From positions 1 through 64,000 of the forward strand of contig JAFTGB010000002.1 in the NCBI GenBank assembly GCA_017458125.1: 64,000 nt of DNA, in the 5' to 3' direction. Shown one piece after another: positions 48,581 through 61,100 of this stretch. Origin of the DNA: Prevotella sp. GTDB taxonomy: Bacteria > Bacteroidota > Bacteroidia > Bacteroidales > Bacteroidaceae. The stretch's first letter is position 1, and each line of letters opens with the position of its first letter. The position numbers and the translations under genes are program-made. The notes under the pieces are model-generated. The model searched no databases. It had not been told where the DNA came from and saw only the letters and a list, made by a program, of their open reading frames with translations.

Positions 48581-51493
48581 GTGAGAAGAAAAACGCTCAT
48601 ATTCATGCTCCTTTTTGTCATCGTTTTCGTGGTGGCAGAAGTTCCCCGGCTACGCTTTCCACACATGGAGAACGCAGGCAGTGGCGCATCTTCAGACACG
48701 CTGATGCCTGCCGCCGAGACACGTGTCGAGACAACGCGAAAGGCTGTTGACGGCGACACCGTGACTACGGACACGCTGGCGGTGGACTCGCTGTTGCGTG
48801 ACTCGCTGCTGAAGAACGACACCACGCTGATGGACTCATTGCAGAAGGCCATCTGGAAGCATAACAAGCTGATAGATGACTCGCTGCGTGCCGACTCGCT
48901 GAACCGCCAGCGCAAGAACGGCATTGACGCTCCTGTGGAGTACACTGCCGACGACTCGATGGTCTATGAGGGTGACACCAAGCGTGCCTACCTGTACGGC
49001 AAGTCGCACGTCAAGTACGAGAACATGGACTTGGAGAGCGACAAGATCTACATGTCCATGGACTCCAGCCTCGTGCACGCCACGGGTTCCGTGGATACGA
49101 CGGGCCAGAAGTTCGGCACGCCGGTGTTCAAGATGGGGTCCAGCACGTACGAGAACGACACCATGGCCTTCAATTTCAAGACCAAGAAGGGACTCATTAC
49201 TAACGTTTACACCGAGCAGGAGGACGGCTTCATGACTTCGGAGATATCGAAGCGCGACGCCGACGGCAACATGTACCTGTACCACGGACGCTACACGACG
49301 TGCGACCAACCGCACCCCGACTTCTACTTCGCCCTGTCAAGGGCTAAGGTGCGCCCGGGCAAGGACGTTGTCTTCGGTCCGGCTTACCTCGTAGTGGCCG
49401 ACGTGCCGCTGCCTTTTGCCATACCCTACGGCTTTTTCCCGTTTACGAAGAGCTACTCCAGCGGTTTCATCATGCCTACCTACGGCGACGAGACGTCACG
49501 CGGTTTCTACCTGCGTGACGGTGGCTACTACTGGGCCATCAGCGATAAGATGGACCTGAAACTGTTGGGCGAGATATACACCAAGGGCTCGTGGGGCGTC
49601 TCGGCGGCCTCCAACTACCGCAAGCGCTACAAGTACAACGGCTCGTTCTTCGCCAGCTACCAGAGCACGGTGACCGGCGAGAAGAACATGAAGGACTACC
49701 TGAAGACGACGAGTTTCAAAATACAGTGGCAGCACACGCAGGATGCCAAGGCCAACCCCTTCAGCACGTTCTCGGCGCGTGTCAACTATGCCTCCACGGG
49801 CTACGAGCGGAACAACCTGTCGTCACTCTACAACCCGCAGGCGCTGACGCAGTCGACCAGAACGTCGTCCGTGTCGTATAGCACCAAGTTCTCCAGCATC
49901 GGCATGGACCTCAGTACGACGTTCAACATCGCGCAGAACATGCGCGACTCCACCATCGGACTCACGCTGCCCTCGCTGACGGTCAATGTGTCGCGCTTCT
50001 ACCCTTTCCGCCGCAAGAAAATGGTGGGCAAGGAGCGGTGGTACGAGAAGATATCGATGAGCTACACGGGAAACATGGAGAACTCCATCAACACCAAGGA
50101 GGACCGCATTCTGAAGTCGAGCCTGAGCAAGGACTGGCAGAACGGCATGCAGCACAAGATACCCATCGAGGGCAATTTCATGCTCTTCAACTACGTGAAT
50201 GTCTCGCCACGCTTCACGCTGACCGACCGCATGTACCTGAATCGCCAGCGTAAGTCGTGGGACGAGGACAATCAGAAGGAGGTGACCGACACATTGCAGG
50301 GCTTCCACAATGTGTACGACTGGGATTTGAGTATGTCGATGAACACGACGCTGTACGGCTTCTTCGTGCCCAACCGCAAACTGTTTGGCGATAAGATACA
50401 GGCTATCCGCCATGTGTTCAAGCCCAGCATCAGTTTCTCGTACCACCCGGACTTCAGCTCTGACCGCTACGGTTTCTGGGACACCTACACGAAGACCGAT
50501 GCCGAGGGCAACGTGTCGACGGTGAAGTATAACCCTTATAGCGGCTACCTTTACGGTGGTGGCGTCAGTCAGGGCGAACGCGGAAGCATTGGGTTCAGCA
50601 TATCGAACAATGTGGAGATGAAACTGAAGTCCGATGACGACTCCATAGGTTTCAAAAAGGTTAGCCTTATTGATGAGTTAGGTGCGTCAATGTCGTACAA
50701 CATGGCCGACAAGGAGCGCCCGTGGAGCAACCTGAGCACCAGCCTGCGCCTGAAGCTGACCAAGAGCTACACGTTCACGCTGAACGCCGAGTTTGCCACC
50801 TATGCATACGAGGCCGACTCGGTGGGTGCCAAGCCCTACATTGGCACCCGCACGGAGTACAGCAAGGGGCGTTTCGGACGCTTTCAGGGCATGTCGCAGA
50901 ATCTGCACTACACGCTGAACAACGAGAAGGTGGCCAACTTCTTTAAGTGGCTGCGCGGCGAGAAGCGTGACAAGAAGAAGGACAAGAAAAACAAGAAAAA
51001 CGCTGGCGAGGAGTACGACCCAGGTGTGGAGGCCAACATAGACACCGACATGGAGGCCGCCAAGCATGGAGCCAAGAAGTCGCAGGACATGGCCGAGACG
51101 GACGAGGACGGATACATGGCTTTCTCCATGCCTTGGTCGCTGACCATCAGCTATGGTGTCACCATGCGCGAGAACACCAGTGGCCGCTTCAACTACGACA
51201 CCATGCGTTATCCTTATAAGTTCACACAGAACCTGAACATTGCGGGAAACATACGACTGTCAGACGGATGGGATATCAACTTCTCGTCGGGCTACGACTT
51301 TGAGAACAAGAAGATATCGGTCACCACAGCCTCTCTCTCACGTGACCTGCACTGTTTCAACATGTCGTGTCAGGTGACGCTGGCTCCTTATACCAGCTAT
51401 AACTTCTCGTTCCGATGCAACGCCGCTACGCTTACCGACGCCTTGAAGTACGATAAGCGCAGCAGCTATACCAATGCCGTGCAGTGGTATTGA
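48581..51493 (+). CDS. lptD: LptD-like LPS transport/assembly outer-membrane protein
   Basis: 970 residues if GTG 48581 is used (962 from ATG 48605). Signal sequence MRRKTLIFMLLFVIVFVVA; the basic residues favour the GTG. A Ser/Asp/Leu-rich linker (about 40-110) is followed by the OstA/LptA-like beta-jellyroll (about 125-245: YTADDSMVYEGDTKRAYLYG, VKYENMDLESDKIYM) and the LptD beta-barrel (about 260-970). A Lys-rich loop KKDKKNKKNAG lies near 805, and the last barrel strand ends NAVQWY. It inserts LPS in the outer leaflet. LptE is not adjacent. Convergent with the antiporter gene. Confidence 0.87.
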   Translation: MRRKTLIFMLLFVIVFVVAEVPRLRFPHMENAGSGASSDTLMPAAETRVETTRKAVDGDTVTTDTLAVDSLLRDSLLKNDTTLMDSLQKAIWKHNKLIDDSLRADSLNRQRKNGIDAPVEYTADDSMVYEGDTKRAYLYGKSHVKYENMDLESDKIYMSMDSSLVHATGSVDTTGQKFGTPVFKMGSSTYENDTMAFNFKTKKGLITNVYTEQEDGFMTSEISKRDADGNMYLYHGRYTTCDQPHPDFYFALSRAKVRPGKDVVFGPAYLVVADVPLPFAIPYGFFPFTKSYSSGFIMPTYGDETSRGFYLRDGGYYWAISDKMDLKLLGEIYTKGSWGVSAASNYRKRYKYNGSFFASYQSTVTGEKNMKDYLKTTSFKIQWQHTQDAKANPFSTFSARVNYASTGYERNNLSSLYNPQALTQSTRTSSVSYSTKFSSIGMDLSTTFNIAQNMRDSTIGLTLPSLTVNVSRFYPFRRKKMVGKERWYEKISMSYTGNMENSINTKEDRILKSSLSKDWQNGMQHKIPIEGNFMLFNYVNVSPRFTLTDRMYLNRQRKSWDEDNQKEVTDTLQGFHNVYDWDLSMSMNTTLYGFFVPNRKLFGDKIQAIRHVFKPSISFSYHPDFSSDRYGFWDTYTKTDAEGNVSTVKYNPYSGYLYGGGVSQGERGSIGFSISNNVEMKLKSDDDSIGFKKVSLIDELGASMSYNMADKERPWSNLSTSLRLKLTKSYTFTLNAEFATYAYEADSVGAKPYIGTRTEYSKGRFGRFQGMSQNLHYTLNNEKVANFFKWLRGEKRDKKKDKKNKKNAGEEYDPGVEANIDTDMEAAKHGAKKSQDMAETDEDGYMAFSMPWSLTISYGVTMRENTSGRFNYDTMRYPYKFTQNLNIAGNIRLSDGWDINFSSGYDFENKKISVTTASLSRDLHCFNMSCQVTLAPYTSYNFSFRCNAATLTDALKYDKRSSYTNAVQWY

Positions 51494-51504
51494 AAGTTTA
51501 GCGT

Positions 51505-53763
51505 TTAAGCCTGCAACAGGGTGTCTAACGACTCCTGCTCACCGACAATCCAAATGATGTCTCCTTCTTGGAAGCGACGCGTGGGAGGGAACGGCGACAA
51601 GTTCTCTTTACCTTCTTCCAAACCCACCACCATGCAGCTGTAGATGTCGCGGATGCCGCTTTCTATCAGTGTCTTACCCACAAAGGGACTATTGCTGCCG
51701 ATGATGAGCTGCTGAAGTTTCATCTCGCGTTTCTCCAAGTACAAGTCCTCGCCTATTACCTCGTCGTTGATGGCTTTTCCGAACTTGCTCAGCTGCTCGT
51801 CACTGCCAATGACCTGTAGCTTGTCGCCGGGGAAGATGATGTAGTCGCCGTCGGGAATGTTCAGGCGGTTGTTGGCGCGCAGGATGCTGCTGATATGTAC
51901 GCCGTACTTGTGGCCTAAGTTCAGTTGCTTGAGCGTGGAACCCATCCACTGCGAGTTCATGGGGATGTCGAAGTCGGCAATGTGGACGTCACGATCCAGC
52001 AGCTTACCCTCGTAGAGCGGTCGCTTCTTGCCGTGTATCTGGGCTTGGATGTCGCGCGAGCGCAGGTTCAGGATGAAGAGCCGCTCTAACCGGATGCTGC
52101 GCGACTTGACGGTGCGCGAGAGCACGATGAGCACGACGGCCACGATGCCGATGGTAATCATGATGGCATTGGTGAAGTGGCTCAGTGAGTTGCAGATGTA
52201 GAAGATGAAGGTCACGGCAATGATGGCACGCACCAGAATGGTGAACAGCAGTGGCAGACGGTTGACGTTGCTCTCGTTCCATAGTGTCTTGAACTCCTCA
52301 CTATGGTTCTTCTTCATCACCATGGCGCGCAGGAAAGGCGAGATGATAAGTACCGTCAGCACGCCTGTGATAGCGTTGGCATACCAGTGCAGGCTCCAGC
52401 CCGGTAGCAGTTTGAGCATGAAGGGCAGCACGAAGGTGAACATGACGGCGATGGTGGCCGACGTGAGAATGGAGTAGACCATGGTGTTGATGGCCATCTG
52501 CGTGAGCAGTTTCTTCCACAGGCTCTGTTCTGACGAGTTGGGGTGACTCATAGTCAGGCGGTTGAGTACCATGATGAGCTTGCGGGGCAGATGGCGCTCT
52601 AAGACGTTGTAGGCCGGCGTGGCCAGTCGTATCATGTAGGGTGTGAGGAAGGTGGTGATGACCGACACAGCCACGACCACAGGATAGAGGAAGTTGCTGA
52701 TGACACCTAACGACAGACCTAACGAGGCGATGATGAAAGAAAACTCACCAATCTGAGCCATGGAGAAACCGCAGCGCATGGCCGACTTGAGCGACTCGCC
52801 ACCTAACATGAACGAAATGGTGCCGAAGACGCACTGGCCTAACAGGATGGTCAGCACTAAGGCGATGATGGGCAGGGCATAGTCGACCAGTATCTTGGGG
52901 TCGACGAGCATGCCGACGGACACGAAGAAGATGGCACCGAAGAGGTTCTTCACCGGTTCCACCAGCTTTTCTATGCGCTCAGCTTCGACAGTTTCTGCCA
53001 GGATGCTGCCCATGATGAATGCACCGAAAGCCGACGAGAAGCCCACCTTGGTGGAGAATACGGCCATGGCGCAGCACAGACCTAACGACACGATGAGCAG
53101 CACCTCAGCGTTGATGAGTTTGCGCACCGAACGCAGGAACTGCGGAATAGCAAAGATGCCCACCACTAACCACAGCACTAAGAAGAAGGCTATCTTGACC
53201 ACGCTACCCAGCATCTGCCCGCCGTCGGCCCCATTGCCGCTGGCTACGGCACTCAGCATCACCATCATCACAATGGCCAGAATGTCCTCCAGGATGAGCA
53301 CCGACATGACCAGTCCGGCAAATTGCTGTTGGCGCAGCCCTAAGTCGTCGAAAGCCTTGTAGATGATGGTGGTGGAACTCATAGCCAGCATGCCGCCGAG
53401 GAAGATGCAGTCCTCCTTGTCCCACTCGAAGAGGTGCCCCACGACGACACCTAACATGGACATGGAGAAGATGATGGTGATGGCCGATATGATGGGCGAT
53501 GCCCCCATCTTCAGTATCTTCTTGAACGAGAAGTCCAGTCCTAACGAGAACAGCAGGAACATCACGCCGATGTCGGCCCACAGGTGTACGCTCTCGGTCT
53601 CGGTGACCGACACGGTATAAGGCATGTGGGGACTGACCAGAAATCCGGCCACGATGTAGCCGAGCACTAAGGGCTGCTTCAGCCGTTTGAATATCAGGGT
53701 GACGATGCCTGCCGAGATAAGGATGATGGCAAGGTCGTTGATAAGGGCGGGTAGTTCTGCCAT
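51505..53763 (-). CDS. CPA2-family cation:proton antiporter with two TrkA_C domains
   Basis: 752 residues: a Na+/H+ exchanger domain of 12-13 helices (about 5-400) with GYIVAGFLVSPHMP, FLLFSLGLDFSFKK and SLGLCCAMAVFSTKVGFSSAFGAFIMGSILAET. An additional helical region (about 430-560) follows, then two regulatory TrkA_C (RCK_C) domains (about 590-670 and 675-750), without a full TrkA_N Rossmann domain. KefB/YbaL-type exchangers move K+ or Na+ out in exchange for protons. It starts 17 bp after the MATE gene, so it may be the last gene of the NRPS operon. No -7 box is evident before it. Confidence 0.9.
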   Translation of the reverse strand: MAELPALINDLAIILISAGIVTLIFKRLKQPLVLGYIVAGFLVSPHMPYTVSVTETESVHLWADIGVMFLLFSLGLDFSFKKILKMGASPIISAITIIFSMSMLGVVVGHLFEWDKEDCIFLGGMLAMSSTTIIYKAFDDLGLRQQQFAGLVMSVLILEDILAIVMMVMLSAVASGNGADGGQMLGSVVKIAFFLVLWLVVGIFAIPQFLRSVRKLINAEVLLIVSLGLCCAMAVFSTKVGFSSAFGAFIMGSILAETVEAERIEKLVEPVKNLFGAIFFVSVGMLVDPKILVDYALPIIALVLTILLGQCVFGTISFMLGGESLKSAMRCGFSMAQIGEFSFIIASLGLSLGVISNFLYPVVVAVSVITTFLTPYMIRLATPAYNVLERHLPRKLIMVLNRLTMSHPNSSEQSLWKKLLTQMAINTMVYSILTSATIAVMFTFVLPFMLKLLPGWSLHWYANAITGVLTVLIISPFLRAMVMKKNHSEEFKTLWNESNVNRLPLLFTILVRAIIAVTFIFYICNSLSHFTNAIMITIGIVAVVLIVLSRTVKSRSIRLERLFILNLRSRDIQAQIHGKKRPLYEGKLLDRDVHIADFDIPMNSQWMGSTLKQLNLGHKYGVHISSILRANNRLNIPDGDYIIFPGDKLQVIGSDEQLSKFGKAINDEVIGEDLYLEKREMKLQQLIIGSNSPFVGKTLIESGIRDIYSCMVVGLEEGKENLSPFPPTRRFQEGDIIWIVGEQESLDTLLQA

Positions 53764-53780
53764 GGTTGCTTGTCCTTTTT

Positions 53781-55118
53781 TTATTCTGCTTGTTGTTTGA
53801 ATTTTAAAGTGAATTGTATGTTCGTCGCCTTATGGATGACTACGATGGCAATGGCTTCTATCAGGTAGGCTATCAGGTAGCTGTACCATAACCCTTCGGG
53901 TGCCAGACGGGACATCGCCCAAAGCACGGGGATGACGGTCAGTGAGAGTGCAAACGAGATGAACAGTGCCATGCGATGATGGCCGAAGAGCTTGTAGACA
54001 ATCATAATGACATAGATGTAACAGAAGGGAATGAAACTCAGCGAGAAGATGCGTAGCGCATGCCTTCCTTCTGATATCATGCCGTCATCGGAAGCCCCGA
54101 AGAACTGCGTGATAGCTTCGGGGTCTATCCATACAAGCGCACAGGTTGCCATCATGGCTATGGTGATAAAGTTGAACGACTTGCGCAGCACCAAACGGAA
54201 CGACTCGCTGTCGCCCTTGCCCACCTGAATAGCACCCAACGACTGGATGGTGCGACAGACACCGGCCAGAAAGAGATTGTAGACCTGTAACAGGTTCATA
54301 CATACGGCAAATGCAAAGATGCCGGTACGTCCCACCGTTGACAGCACAATTGTGTTGGCACTATACAGCAGCAGCGTCAGACAGATAGAGGCTACAGCCA
54401 GAGGAGCGCCCTGGGATATGATGCCACCTAAGGCAGGATGGTTGTGAGTCCATGTAAAGTGAAGATGTTGATCTTTGTAGTGGTAGTGCCAGCACATGAT
54501 TGCGATGCCGACAAGATGGCCCACCACTGTTGCGGTAGACGAGCCTTCGATGCCCCATCCAAACCACTTGATGAACACGATGTCGAGGCAGAGGTTTACT
54601 ACATTGTCGACCATGATGGCCAGGCTGACAAGTCGTGGACTGCCGTCAACTCCCACCATTGTCCCCATGGCCCACACCATCATATAGGCTGGTGCACCGA
54701 TAAGCATGGGTATGAGGTAGTCAAGGGTGGGTTGGATGAGCAACTCATTCTTACAAAGCCAGCCTGCAACAGTGCCGGGAATAGTAAGCCCGGTGAGGGT
54801 AAGCATCAACCCCACTGCCAGACATGAAGCCATCGAGACCGTGTAGATGTAAGCGGCACGAGCCATGTCTTTCTTGCCCAGTTCGATACCCACCAGCATG
54901 CCTGCACCTGTGGATAGAAGCATGCTGAGGGTAAACATAAACTGGATGACCGTTCGTGAGATGTTGATGGCACTTACACCGTCCTCGCCTACCAGGTTAC
55001 CTACGATGATACCGTCAACAACATTACCAAGACAGCCAGAGAGGGCAATAAGTATTGATGACCATAGAAATCGCCAATATTCTTTGTTGAACGAAACTTT
55101 GTCTTCTTGATTCATCAT
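53781..55118 (-). CDS. MATE-family exporter in the NRPS operon
   Basis: 445 residues, twelve membrane helices in two six-helix halves: first half SSILIALSGCLGNVVDGIIVGNLVGEDGVSAINI, second half GGIISQGAPLAVASICLTLLLYSANTIVLSTVG. A basic/aromatic C-terminus follows. It is a different clade from the MATE at 15650-17011. Only 8 bp separate it from the NRPS stop codon; the same strand and transcript suggest export of the peptide product (inference). ATG ATG tandem start at 55118. Confidence 0.9.
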   Translation of the reverse strand: MMNQEDKVSFNKEYWRFLWSSILIALSGCLGNVVDGIIVGNLVGEDGVSAINISRTVIQFMFTLSMLLSTGAGMLVGIELGKKDMARAAYIYTVSMASCLAVGLMLTLTGLTIPGTVAGWLCKNELLIQPTLDYLIPMLIGAPAYMMVWAMGTMVGVDGSPRLVSLAIMVDNVVNLCLDIVFIKWFGWGIEGSSTATVVGHLVGIAIMCWHYHYKDQHLHFTWTHNHPALGGIISQGAPLAVASICLTLLLYSANTIVLSTVGRTGIFAFAVCMNLLQVYNLFLAGVCRTIQSLGAIQVGKGDSESFRLVLRKSFNFITIAMMATCALVWIDPEAITQFFGASDDGMISEGRHALRIFSLSFIPFCYIYVIMIVYKLFGHHRMALFISFALSLTVIPVLWAMSRLAPEGLWYSYLIAYLIEAIAIVVIHKATNIQFTLKFKQQAE

Positions 55119-55126
55119 ATTACTTA

Positions 55127-58100
55127 TTAGTCAAAGAAACCAAAACCACCAATGGCTGTAAGCATGCGCTCAACGTAATCCCACGAAGTGGGTGTCCATG
55201 CGAAGCCCAAGCGATAGAGCACCTGGGTCGTATAGTCGTTGTCGCGCTGTACGTCGGTGGTCTTCTGACCGTGAGCCATGTCCTTATAGGCAAGCAGGGC
55301 CGCCATTTGCTTTGCTTTCTGCGGATCCTGACCAGCCTCGTCCATGACCTGCTGGAATTCCTCCTGTTCCACGAAACGTATACCGTTAGTCACAGAAGAC
55401 AAACCGGAAAGAACGTCTCCCAAGAACTGACCGTGGATGTTGTAAGGATGGAACACGGTACATTCCTTTGGTGTAGTGGTCAACAATACGATGGCTTGAG
55501 CAACCTCGTTGATAGGGGAGAACTCGACACGCTTATTACGCATAGTGTGTGGACAGCAGCCCAGCATATTGTAGATGCGTATGCGGCCCATGAACGAATT
55601 GGTAGAGAAGTTAGCCTGGAACTCACCGTCAGTCGAACGGGCAGCCAGATTGCCGACACGCATAATCTTCGCATTCAGTCCATGCAGGGCTACTGCATCG
55701 AGAATCAGCCGTTCGGCCATGAATTTAGAGTAGATGTACTGATTGCCTAAATACTGGCCCATGTAGAGACGCTGTTCGGTATAGACGTCTTCCTTGATTT
55801 CGCCTGCCCACAGTCCACGGGTGCTGGCCGTAGAGATGTGTATGAGCTTGGCTCCGGTCTTGATGCAGAATTCCACACAACGCTGGGCTCCGCCGATGTT
55901 TACGTCTTCTATCTCCGTGCCTTCACTGAAATGCTTCACTACGGCAGCACAGTTGAAGACGGTGTCAACCTTCAAATCGGAGTCTATATCTTGTGTCACG
56001 TCACCAAGTATTACATGTAAACGCTCGCCGAACAGGTCTTTGTAGGACTTGGCGAAGTAATAGAACAGCAGGGTGCGCAGACGGCTCTCGGCAGCCTCCG
56101 GTGTCTTTCCACGCACGAGGCAGTAGATGTTCTGAGCGTCGCTGTTTATCAGTTCATGCAAGATGTGGATGCCCAAGTAGCCTGTAGCACCGGTCACCAG
56201 CACATTGCCCAGTGGCTGGCGCTCACCGCTACGGAAGAATCCGAGGTTGTTGCGCTGCAGCAGATTGTTGATGGCCGTGTAGTCGAAATTGGCTACGGGG
56301 TCATTGGCGTTGGCACTGTCATCTGCTGTCTCGCCGGTAATCAGACGAGCCAACTTGCGTGGTGTCGGGTTGGCAAAAACTTCACCATACGACACATGGA
56401 GTCCGGCTTTGTCGGCCTCGATAATGACACGCGTGACAACCAGTGAGGTTCCACCAAGTTCAAAGAAGTTGTCAGTCGCACCAACTTTGTCCAACTGAAG
56501 GATGCCGGCAAAGATGTCGCAGAAGGCCCGCTCGGTGTCGTTGGCGGGTGCCTCATATTCGCCGCTGACGGCAATCTCCGGCTCGGGCAGTGCCTTCAGG
56601 TCGGTCTTGCCGTTGGGTGTCATCGGCATCTTCTCCAGCTGCAGGTAAGCCGTGGGCACCATATACTGTGTGAGGCTCTTGCTGATTTCTGACTTCATCT
56701 TGCCAATATCGATGGGGCGGTCGGCGGTGAAGTAGGCGCAGAGATGTTCCTTGCCGCCTATCTGCCGTATCATGATGACCACGTTCTTCACGCCTTCCAC
56801 GCGGGCGATGACACTCTCCACCTCGCCCAGCTCGATGCGCAGTCCGCGCAGTTTAATCTGGTGGTCCTTACGTCCCAGGATAAAGACATCGCCGTCGGAG
56901 GCCCATTTGGCGTAGTCGCCCGACTTGTAGACGCGTGTGCCGTGATAGTCGATGAAGCGCTCTCGCGTCATGTCGTCCAGGTTGTTGTAGCCCCGGCCTA
57001 CGCCTCGTCCGCCGATATACAGTTCGCCCACCACGCCCACAGGCAGCTCGTTGCCGTCGCTGTCGACAACAAACTCCTTGACATTGAGCTGTGGACGGCC
57101 TACGGTGACGCGCTCGGCATGGGTTAGCTCCTGGATGTTCGACGATACGGTAGTCTCTGTCGGCCCGTAGGTGTTCAGTATGCGCGACGGTGTGAGCTGT
57201 TGCATCTGGTGGAGCAGGCTCTCGGGAAGTTTTTCACCGCCGAAGCGTATGATGGGTACGGTGCGGATGGCCTCGATGAAATCGTCGCTGTATATCCACG
57301 TCTGCCACTGTGAAGGTGTTGCCGACACATAGCCGATGTGGTGCTGCCGGATGAGCGCAGCCATATCGAGCGGGTTCTTGGTCTGGTCCTCGTTGGCCAG
57401 CACCAGGGTGAGTCCGTTGAACAGCGAGATGGCTATCTCGTGCAGCGAGGCGTCAAACGAGATGGTGGTGACAGCCAGGATGCTCTCTGCGGCATTGGCT
57501 ACGGCGTAAGCCTCCACGTTGGGCGGCAGTGGCGTGCTGTAGTTGCACATGCCCTCGTGACGCAGCATGACACCCTTTGGGCGTCCTGTGGAGCCGCTGG
57601 TATATATCAGGTACGCGAGGTTGTCGGGCGTCAGTGTCGTCTGCGGCAGAGTCGTCTCTTCGCAGGCGAGCAGCTCCTCGGCCACCTCCGGGGTGATGAT
57701 CAGTTTGGCGCCGCTGTCCTCCAGAATCAGTTTCACACGGTCTGCGGGATATTCCGGGTCGCAAGGGATATAGGCTGCCCCGGCTTTCTGAATGCCGAAC
57801 ATCGAGAGGATGAGGCGGCTGGTGCGCGGCAGCAGCATAGCCACGCGGTCGCCCTCGTGCACTCCACGCTGGCGCAGCGCATTGGCTATGCGGTTGGTGG
57901 CCTGGTCAAACTCGCGGTAGGTGAACTGTGCATCACATGCTATGAGGGCCATGCGGTCGGGGTGCACCTGTGCGTGATGCACGATGCTTTCGAAGAAGAG
58001 CTTGAAAGGCGCCTCGCCCGTGCCGGTGGTACGTATCTGGTCCAGATGCTCCGCCTGCCGCTGGCTGACGATAGACAGCTGGCGCACTTTGCCGTCGGGC

Positions 58101-61100
58101 TGTGCCATGATATGCTCCACCGTGGCGGCAATGCTCTCTGCCAGCCCTTGCGCCGTTTCTGCGGTATACAGGGTGTCGTCATATTGCACCAGAATGCCAC
58201 GCGTCTCAATCTTGATATTGATTTTGAACTTGGGCACATTCAGTTCGAGCAGTTCCTGGCCCACGGCCTTGCCTCCTACGGTATATTCCGACAGCACCCC
58301 TACCTGGTAGGCGTAGGAGATGGCGGAGTGGAATCCATAGTCGGCGGCAATGCGTGCGTAGGGGTAGTCCTCGTGGCGCAGCGTCTCGTCGAAGGTTTCG
58401 CTGACTTGTCGCAGGTATTCACCCACCGTCACGTCGTCAATTTTCAAGCCGAGAGCCAGTGTGTTGACAAACATACCCACCGTGTCTACTATCTTCAGGT
58501 TGGAGCGGCCATTGCTGATGGTGCTGATGTAGACATCGCGGTTGTTGGTGTATCGGGACACCACATAGCCCACGGCGGCGAGATACAGATGGGCCGGCGT
58601 AATGTCGTGCTGCCGGCAGAAAGCGGCGGCTTTGTCGAGGTCGGTGGGACAAAGTGCCTCGCCGATAAATCCTTGCTGGTCGGTCTTGGGCAGGTCGGCA
58701 GGAATCTCGCTCGCCCCTTCTGAGGTGCCCAGCTTCTCGGCAAAGAACTGCTGAGCCGACTTGAATGTCTCGCTGTCCTCCGCTTTCTGCTGGTCGCTGA
58801 CGAAATCGAGATAGGTGTAGCGTTCCTGCTCGATGGCATGGCCGTCAAGCACACCGTTGAGCTGACGGATGAACAAATCGGCAGAACCACCGTCGAACAC
58901 CAAGTGGTGAACATCCATCAGCAGGTGGGTGCCGCTCTCGCTCTTCACCACCTCGAAGCGGTAGAGCGGTGCCTTCTGCAGGTTGAACGGCCGGACGAAG
59001 TCCTGCTTATAGGCAGCGAGCTCGTCGTCCGTCATTTCACTGACGGCAACCTCTACGGGTACACTGCCCTCGGTGGTCTGCACAATCTGGTCGCCCTCAG
59101 TGGCAAAGTGGACACTCAGCTCCGGATGTGCCTCCACAACCTGCTTGACAGCTTGTGCCAGCTGCCCGGCATCTATATCTGCCGGATAGCTGAGCAAGTA
59201 AGGAATGTTATAGATGGTCGAAGTGGGATTCTTCAGGCATTCAAAGTAGACGCCTGTCTGGGCGTAGCTCAGTGGAGCCACCGACGGTGTTTCTCTCTTG
59301 GGGGCATCTGTTGGCGTAACAGCTGCACCCGACATCATCTGCTTCAGTATCTCGTTCTCGATACCTTGCAGCGTACCGCTCTTGACCAGCGACTTAGAGT
59401 CGAGGGTGACACCAAAGCGCTTGTTCACCTGTACAGCCAGTTTTATTGACGATATAGAGGTCAGACCGGCATAGCCAAGAATGGTGGTGATGCCGAACTC
59501 GGTATTATTCACAATACCGGCAATCATATCGTGAAGCTCCTGTTCCAGGATGTTCATCGGTACGTTCGACTCCTCTACGGCAGCATCCTTTTTCTCTGGC
59601 TTAGGCAGTGCCTTCTTGTTCACCTTCTGGTTCTGGTTCAGTGGTATCTTGTCAATCTGCATCGTCACGGCAGGCACCATGTAGGGGGGCTTTTGGTCAA
59701 GGATAAAGTTGTTCAGTGCCTCAATGTCTATTTGTTCATCGCTGACGATGTAGGCTGCGATGAACTTTCCGCCACCGGCCTCGTCAAAGGCCTGTACGGT
59801 GGCGTCCTTGATGCCGGGGAACTCGCGGATGACACCTTCCACCTCTTTCAACTCGATGCGGAAACCACGAATCTTCACCTGTCCGTCGCGACGGCCTACG
59901 AAGGCGATGTTGCCGTCGGGCAGATAGCGTACGATGTCGCCCGTACGATAGACGCGAGCATACTTTTTGTCGTCAGAGACGAACGGGTTCGCAATGTAAA
60001 CCTCGGCCGTCTTCTCGGGGCGGTTCAGATAGCCGCGGCTCACCTGCGGACCGCTGACCCATAGCTCACCGGCAGCACCAATGGGCAATCGGCGTCCCTG
60101 AGAGTCTACAATGTAGAGCCGCATGTTGTCCAGCGGTTTGCCAATGGGGATGTCCTTCTGTTTCTTGTCCACCCGATAGGTGGTGGTATAAATGGTACAC
60201 TCCGTGGGGCCATAGGCATTATAGAACTGATAGTCTTTCGGAGGAGTGATGCTGGCCAACTTTTCGCCACCGGTAGAGAGATACATGAGCGAGTGGTTCT
60301 CGATGTTCGAGGCAAACTGGAAGCCCACTTGGGTGGTCATAAACGAGTGGGTGATGTGCTCACGCTCGAAGTAGTCGTTCAGGGCAATGAGATCCAGACG
60401 AATTTCCTCCGGGATAATGTGAACGGTGGCACCGCATGTCAGCGCGGGATACATATCCATCATGCAGGCATCGAAGCCGTAGCTGGCGTAGGCCGCCACG
60501 TTGTGCTCAGCCGTCAGACCATAGAAACGCTGGTACCAATGGATGAAGGCCACCATGTTGCTGTGAACGAGCTGGCAGCCTTTAGGCACGCCCGTCGAGC
60601 CGGACGTATAGAGCATGATATACATGTTGGAGGGTTTGGGACCTTCGGGCAGTTCAGCCACAGCAGGCATACTGCTCAATTCTTTGGTCAGGATGACGTC
60701 TCCCTGATATTCGTCTACGATGGGGCGCAGTTCCTCGTCGGCTATCAACAGTTTCGCGCTGGCGTCCTGCATCATGAAGTTCAGACGCTCCTTCGGGTAG
60801 GTGGAGTCCAGCGGCTGATAGGCACAGCCAGCCTTCATCACACCCAGTGAGGCGATGGCCATCCACTCGCAGCGGGGAATGAGTACCGACACGACATCTT
60901 CTTCGCCCAATCCCTTCGACGCGATGTAGCCTGCGATGCGGTCGCTCAATTCGTCTACCTCTTTGTAGGTGTAGCGCTTGTTTTGATAGACGACGGCAAT
61001 GTTGTCAGGAGTCTCCTTGGCCTGTTGGCGGAACAGCGAGACGATGGTCTGGGTGTCATCGTAGTCTACGTCGGTGTGGTTGAACGAGTCAAGCAGTGCC

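Noticed and set aside
57338-58723. 461-codon + strand ORF inside the NRPS
   Set aside because: It is antisense to the A2 and C2 domains with their conserved motifs and has no family signature.
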